From positions 55,355,872-55,419,871 of the forward strand of contig OY997659.1 of assembly GCA_963921795.1 (NCBI GenBank): a DNA stretch of 64,000 nt, read 5' to 3'. Positions within the stretch are counted from its first letter, which is position 1, and each line of letters begins with the position of its first letter. The translations under genes were made by a program, and so were the position numbers. The stretch comes from Nannobrachium achirus (Eukaryota > Chordata > Actinopteri > Myctophiformes > Myctophidae). Positions 59,450 to 64,000 of the stretch are shown here, piece after piece. A model generated the notes under the pieces. The model searched no databases. It was given only the letters and a program-made list of their open reading frames with translations, and had not been told where the DNA came from.

Positions 59450-62418
59450 GTTGACGTTGTCCTCTTCGTAGATATTCATATCTTGCTAAAGTAGGCCTAT
59501 TTGCTGTCTGGTTAATTGCTGATAGATTTTGCGAGTCTCTCCCGCCGCCGCATGGTTTTATTTTTTGATCGCCCGTTTATACGACCGTCGACCGCAGGTA
59601 AATATTTACGGGGGTCCTGACTCCTGCGGTTACATTGTGAGTTGAACTTGAAGAATTAATAAACACAGGGAGATGGAGGAGGCATTATTATGCAGCTTGG
59701 ATACATACATGTCCCGTGGACAGACGTGGACTCAGTGATTCCTTGTTTCGTATGACAATGTGTGTGAGCGCAAACGTATCAATTAAATATGCAAGAATGT
59801 GGCAACTTCACCACCTCCCATTCGCACGACTAAACTGAATTATATTTTGAGAATGTGGCCAGTCTAACGCGCAGTGGATCCATCGCATGAGAGACTTGCT
59901 TGCCAAAATAAGCTGATCTACAAGTTGTCAAGGCAGTGCGTAGGCCTACATGACCCGTTGTTAGCTTGTAGATCTGCCCATTTTGAGGAGTGATGACATG
60001 ATAGGCCTATAGGTCACGTGAGACTTGTTGCGCCTTCTGCGAAAGATTTGTATGGTATTTCTCTCTGCTCAAGTCACAGGGCCTAATGCAAGGATGTCAA
60101 AATACGACTAGTTTTTATCTATGCGTGCATGTTTCCAACTCAGGCTACTATTATAATCTATATGCTGCAGATTTAGTCCACAAATCCGCCTAACAAGAAA
60201 CGGATGTGCATATCCTATAGGCCTATACATATTTTATTAACATATCCCACGTTTTTTCTGTGTATGAGGGAGCTTTCCAAATTCTGTGCCCAAGCTGGCA
60301 GCGAGGCGTCCCCTGAAGATGCTATTCATAATATAGACATTGTATTATATAGGCCTACATTCTATATCCTGATCTATAACGTATAATAAAACATTTGGTT
60401 AATAATAGGTTTGACAAAGTACGTTGTCACTTTATATAACCATGATTATTCAATCTGCAGCATATAGATTATAATAGTGGCCTGAGTGCGCGATGGATCC
60501 ACTGCGCGTTATAAATGGGCAGTATAAAGGGGAGGTTAAATTATGAGATTCAACCTCGCAACCAGGGGCTAATAAATATAGGCTATATTATTGAATATAT
60601 ACATTTATCATATAAACTCTTATACTGAACAATTGCTCACTCACCTTTACTGGCTAATATGGAGACACTATAGGCCTAGATTTCATCCATATAGGCCACT
60701 TAGATAGATAGATAGATACCTTTATTATCCCAAGGGGGAAATGTAGTTGTCCAGTAGTAGCACAGCAGTATACAGTTATTTACAAAGTTACAGAGACGTA
60801 AGAAAGATAGATAAGAGGGAAAAAAACAAAACAAAACAAAGACAAGTGCAGTACAGTACCAATAAGGAGAAGGTGCATCAATAGAGGGGGGCGAATAATA
60901 TATATACTTCAGCCTCATCAGATGGTAAGACTACGTTATGTGATAAGATGAAAAAGCGCTGCTAGTTACAGGACAAAGGTTCCAAGTTAATTTACGGTGC
61001 TGTGCGTTTCAAAAGAGTGAAATAATAAGGAGATCTTTTAAAGGATACAAGGTAGCTCAGTGTAAAGTAGAAACGTGTTTTATTTAAAATCAAAGCAAGG
61101 ACACTGTGCGTGGTCAATGGGCCATTACATTATTTGGAGTTTGCATGAAACCCGAAGCCTTTAAGCCTTTAATAGCGAACCACAGCCACGCTTAAAGAAA
61201 CGTCAAACAGAAGGGGGTATTCAAAGGAGCGTTATTGGGTATGAGAAAACATATACTTTACATTGGCAAAGCAATTGTCAAAATAAAATGAAACCCTTAG
61301 AAAATGGGGACCATATGATCGAGAGCTATGTCGCATTGTGTCATTTTTTAAACAAATAGCTGCATATTAACTGATAATTCAGCTCCAAATGCGTCAACTT
61401 GTGAACCTTGCCATGTCTATTGTATGCATAGAGAGTCGTGCCCAGTGGGAATGTTGGCGATATCACCACAATAGCGGTCATTATGGGCTAAGGAGAGTCG
61501 AGTCGACCACTTAACAGATATTTTTTCTTTTATTTTGCGCATCGGCTGATCGAGGCGTGCCGCGCAACAGAGGCGAAGGCGCAATACCCACGATCGGATC
61601 GGATGGATTAAAACAGGGTAAAGCGCTTTCAGTCATTGTGACTGCCGAGGTTCTTTTTTTGTGTGCTCATTTCGGCGGCACCGGCACCATGGGAGAGCGC
61701 CGATTGACATCGCTGGCCCAATGAAACCCCGGTGATTTCGGAACAAAGAACCTTCGGAGCAATGGAATTCAATGTTCGGACCAATGGGCTGTCGGAACAA
61801 CGAACCCTGGGCCCACGGAGCCCATTTTCGGAATATAGAACCTTCGGAATTTAGAACCGTCGGACCAATGCCATGGCACCCAGCTTCTGGCCCCCCCGAT
61901 CCCAGAAGGTAGGTTCAATTCCTGTTCCGGTTTTAAGAAGACTTCTGTCAGGGGCAGGAACAAATCTAGGCAAATTGCATTTTAACATGGTACTTGATAG
62001 GAAATCGTCTGTGACTATTTAACATAGAACAAATACCCTGGAACCTTCTTTTGCCTAACAACTAGGTTACCATTATTTATGTATTTAATTATTTTTTTTC
62101 ATTTTCCAGCCCAGCCATCCCAGGGACCAGCTCCAGACCCTTATGAAGAGCCCGATGGGGTACCCTCTTGTTCAGCAGGTGAGGGGAATAATAGTTCCAA
62201 ATTGCAAGAATACATACAAGGCTTGATCTACCAAGAAAAATCATTGGGTTATTGGGTCAAATGATTCAAAGATTTGATTTGAAATGGGTTGCCCAATACT
62301 TTATCAAAGCCATTGATCCACCCACTAACTGAAACAAACTATTATCTTTACTCAAGAGGTGAGTCTATTACCAGACCTAAAGCAAGGTGTGTCAAAACGC
62401 ATATTAAGACTTAACCTC

Positions 62419-62451
<33 letters not shown>

Positions 62452-64000
62452 TTTACAGACGAGGAGCTCAGTGTCGACAACAAAAAGACATTCCTCAACA
62501 TGGCCAGAGAGAGGATGCCGAAGCTGCTGAGTAAGTAAACATACCCATATCTGTATATCTGTGCCAGTTGTAAAAAAAATAAAAAATGAACCTTTTCTAT
62601 TTAGACAGACTGCTGAGGGACTTTAACAACAACACCCTAAAGGAGGTCCAAGGGCTCCTGGCAGGATACCTCATCCTGAGGACGGGACACCGGCCAGGAG
62701 TCCTGACCAACATGACGGTTGAAGAATACAAGAATGCAAAAATTGCAAAGGACCTCCGGGTGATTCATGTAAGTCAAGACTTCTAACACCTCCCATTGGT
62801 ATTGTCTAAATGTATTTTTATGGGTCACTGAATGTGTTTAAATCTTCACACAATGTGCTTCTTCTGTTTTAGGTCAGGGATCAGACCTCATCAACAAAGG
62901 GCCCGGCCGCCCTGCAACTCAAGCTAGAGGAATATTTGTGGCTGGGCCAACTTTACAATACGTGCGTCCTTAAACAAATCACGTCAAAACAAGTTTTTTG
63001 TAACAAGGCCGGGGGGAAAGTGACGGATCTCGGGAAGTTTGTGCAAATGCAGTTGGAGGAGGCCGGTCTCCCGGGAAAGGTCAGCCTTGACAGGATGAGG
63101 ACTTCTACAACCAGCAAGGTACATTTTACAAACCAAAGACTTTCAACAGGAAGATCGTAAAATTAAGTTTTATTACTTAGACCTTCTCTTCCATCCACAG
63201 ACACATCGTACCCAGGATAGGCTCGGGCAGGAGGCCGTTGCCCAGGCTAAGCAGCACAAACTGGAAACGGCAAAAACGGCACGGGACCTGAGGAAGGGTG
63301 GTAAAGAGGAAGGGCCTGAACGGCTTCAAGCCCCCCCGCTCCCAGGAGGTAGGTTCAATTCCCGGTTCCATTTTAAGAAGACTTGTGTTAGGGGCAGGAA
63401 CAAATCTAGGCAAATTGAATTTTTAACATGGTACTTGATAGGAAATCGTCTTTGACCATTTAACATAGAACAAATAGACTTGTGTGTTGCGTGACAACAA
63501 AGTTAATTATTTTTCTCTCAACGGGTCCAGCTCCTCCTGAACGGCTTCAAGCCCCCCCGCTCCCAGGAGGTAGGTTCAATTCCCGGTTCCGTTTTAAGAA
63601 GACTTGTGTTTAGGGCAGGAACAAATCTAGGCAAATTGAATTTTTAACATGGTACTTGATAGGAAATTGTCTTTGACTATTTAACATAGAACAAATAGAC
63701 TTGTGTGTTGCGTAACAACAAAGTTAATTATTTTTCTCTCAACAGGTCCAGCTCCTCCTGAGCGGCATCAAGCCCCCCCGCTCCCACAAGGTAGGTTCAA
63801 TTCCCGGTTCGGTTTTAAGAAGACTTCTGTTAGGGGCAGGAACAAATCTAGGCAAATTGAATTTTTAACATGGTACTTGATAGGAAATCGTCTTTGACCA
63901 TTTAACATAGAACAAATAGACTTGTGTGTTGCGTAACAACAAAGTTAATTATTTTTCTCTCAACAGGTCCAGCTCCTCCTGAACGGCGTCAAGCCCCCCC
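55314..64000 (+). CDS. Gene E: zinc-finger / tyrosine-recombinase-like protein, 3' open
   Basis: Predicted exons: first exon from the array; 55314-55462 and 55563-55662 (two fingers: CPMVGCRQGECFIKSHLVKKH; CVLCGKENNTRLDKHFRDKH); 55778-55895 (LRASGVAMVSELD); proline-rich 56100-56174, 56262-56294, 56374-56406, 56486-56530 and 56732-56800; coiled-coil/basic 57018-57290; 57494-57662; 57750-57997 (core-binding-like: APKTIKSYLSDFSNFL); 62110-62178; 62459-62530; 62605-62768 (TGHRPGVLTNMTVEE); 62873-63118; 63201-63348; then micro-exons 63525, 63746 and 63967. All junction phases agree, and at least 672 codons are open if the foldback-disrupted exon (58077/61908) is skipped. Recombinase-like order matches tyrosine recombinases (Crypton-like), but HK of the HKT strand is reduced to Q (RDQTSS) and the usual tyrosine place near HKLETAKTAR holds no tyrosine. 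A DNA-binding rather than cutting role is inferred. Confidence 0.65.
57381..57468. repeat. GT microsatellite in gene E intron
   Basis: Same intron position as the gene D tract at 34684. Confidence 0.95.
57998..58079 (+). other. Duplicated intron and start of a disrupted micro-exon
   Basis: Matches 56407-56488 (GTAGGTTCAATTTCCGTTCC through CTCTCAACAGGTC). After GTC the sequence changes to the foldback element. The rest of the exon (CAGCTTCTGGCC...AGAAG) reappears at 61880-61908. Confidence 0.85.
59261..59448. repeat. Complementary CT and GA microsatellites
   Basis: A CT run at 59261-59312 and a GA run at 59396-59448 are reverse complements separated by about 83 bases. They could pair into a long hairpin at the centre of the foldback element. 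Confidence 0.9.
59905..59984. repeat. Hairpin of the AAAATAGC-GATCTACA family
   Basis: AAAATAAGCTGATCTACAAG pairs with CTTGTAGATCTGCCCATTTT (three mismatches), with a 40-base loop. Confidence 0.75.
60139..60515. repeat. Nested inverted repeat in foldback centre
   Basis: CTACTATTATAATCTATATG at about 60147 is the reverse complement of the segment at about 60461-60480. GCGCAGTGGATCCATCGC at 59870 matches the reverse of 60494-60512. Confidence 0.75.
60702..60909. mobile_element. 208-bp insertion in right arm, flanked by ACTT
   Basis: ACTT at 60698-60701 and 60906-60909. The left arm has the uninterrupted site (GGCTGAAGTGGCC at about 58705). The insert begins with GATA repeats and CCTTTATTATCCCAAGGGGG, a phrase resembling LINE-related 3' ends common in fish. 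Family uncertain. Confidence 0.7.
61878..62352 (+). repeat. Duplicate of gene E 56500-56980
   Basis: Part of the micro-exon, its intron, the proline-rich exon (62110-62178) and following intron match 56500-56980 almost base for base. At about 62352 homology switches to the gene D-type intron before exon 35407 (GGTGAGTCTATTACCAGACC). Confidence 0.85.
63304..64000 (+). repeat. 221-bp exon-plus-intron array of gene E, runs off the window
   Basis: Copies: one fused in frame to the end of the exon 63201-63348; then 63525-63569, 63746-63790 and 63967 onward. The copy at 63525 has CAACGG in place of CAACAG at its acceptor, so it should be skipped. The phase-1 design keeps the frame when that happens. 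Confidence 0.85.

Larger units (their letters stand above)
58080..61877. mobile_element. Foldback element with long imperfect inverted arms, about 3.8 kb
   Basis: The left arm (58080 to about 58920) and the reverse complement of the right arm (about 60520-61877) share ATTCCGAAGGTTCTATATTC, AAATCACCGGGGTTTCATTG, GAAAGCGCTTTACCCTG, GTTGCGCGGCACGCCTCGAT, CTTTAAAAGATCTCCTT and GTAGTCTTACCATCTGATG. The outer ends are TTCCGAA-rich degenerate repeats. The left arm lacks about 345 bases present in the right at about 61200-61545. The right arm has an extra 208-bp insertion. No transposase is seen, so it is non-autonomous. It sits in a duplicated micro-exon of gene E. Confidence 0.85.

Overview
This window is repeat-rich, intron-rich eukaryotic DNA, most likely from a teleost fish. 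Support for that: GT-AG introns, TATA and AATAAA signals, long CA/GT, CT/GA and TA microsatellites, tRNA-derived SINE-like copies, an APE-type LINE, piggyBac-type DNA elements, and the dense low-grade repeats typical of fish accessory regions. The species cannot be named from sequence alone. No bacterial or viral genes were recognised.

The backbone is a local gene family that I do not recognise by name, with at least four members: A (3098-6199, +), B (27531-29230, -, broken), D (33468-46390, +, broken and split by a transposon) and E (52590-64000, +, open at the window end). Members share a two-codon first coding exon (ATG plus one codon, then GTGAGT), two compact C2H2-type zinc fingers on exons 2-3, a basic/hydrophobic exon 4 ending in a conserved SG...S-LDL motif, proline-rich exons and a coiled-coil exon. 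After that they diverge. A ends in a short tail with a CtBP-binding-like PLDLS motif. D and E continue into a domain that looks like a tyrosine recombinase (SAM-like segment, TGHR box, HKT strand, C-terminal helix), followed by proline-rich micro-exons and, in D, Glu-rich exons. A, B and D keep the same polyadenylation tail. Nearly all exons downstream of exon 4 begin and end in phase 1, so they can be duplicated, lost or skipped without breaking frame, and the paralogues show exactly that.

Layout. 1-2940: mosaic of interspersed repeats, a SINE-like copy and a LINE scrap. 2940-6250: gene A. 6345-7555: 370-bp tandem repeat. 8204-12314: a complete-looking LINE (minus strand, one uninterrupted 1034-codon ORF) with 318-bp tandem 5' monomers, bounded by ACTTTT duplications. 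12455-13838: small acidic gene C. 13344-28007: two nearly identical 7332-bp tandem units whose breakpoints lie inside exons of genes C and B. 28008-29230: rest of gene B. 29600-32960: 842-bp tandem array carrying eight candidate first exons. 33468-46390: gene D, split by a 5.87-kb piggyBac-type element (36324-42188) sitting in a TTAA inside an exon, and containing a seven-copy array of 221-bp exon-plus-intron units. 46640-48775: 801-bp repeats. 48776-52590: mixed transposon debris with a 1.33-kb TTAA-flanked element. 52590-54780: second first-exon array. 55314-64000: gene E, interrupted by a 3.8-kb foldback element (58080-61877), yet still able to give a continuous reading frame if the damaged exon is skipped.

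Overall the window looks like an accordion-type gene cluster. Zinc fingers are joined to a possibly domesticated, catalytically altered tyrosine recombinase. Tandem alternative first exons and tandem micro-exons drive its diversity, and transposons repeatedly land inside it. All functions are inferred from sequence reading; no search was run.
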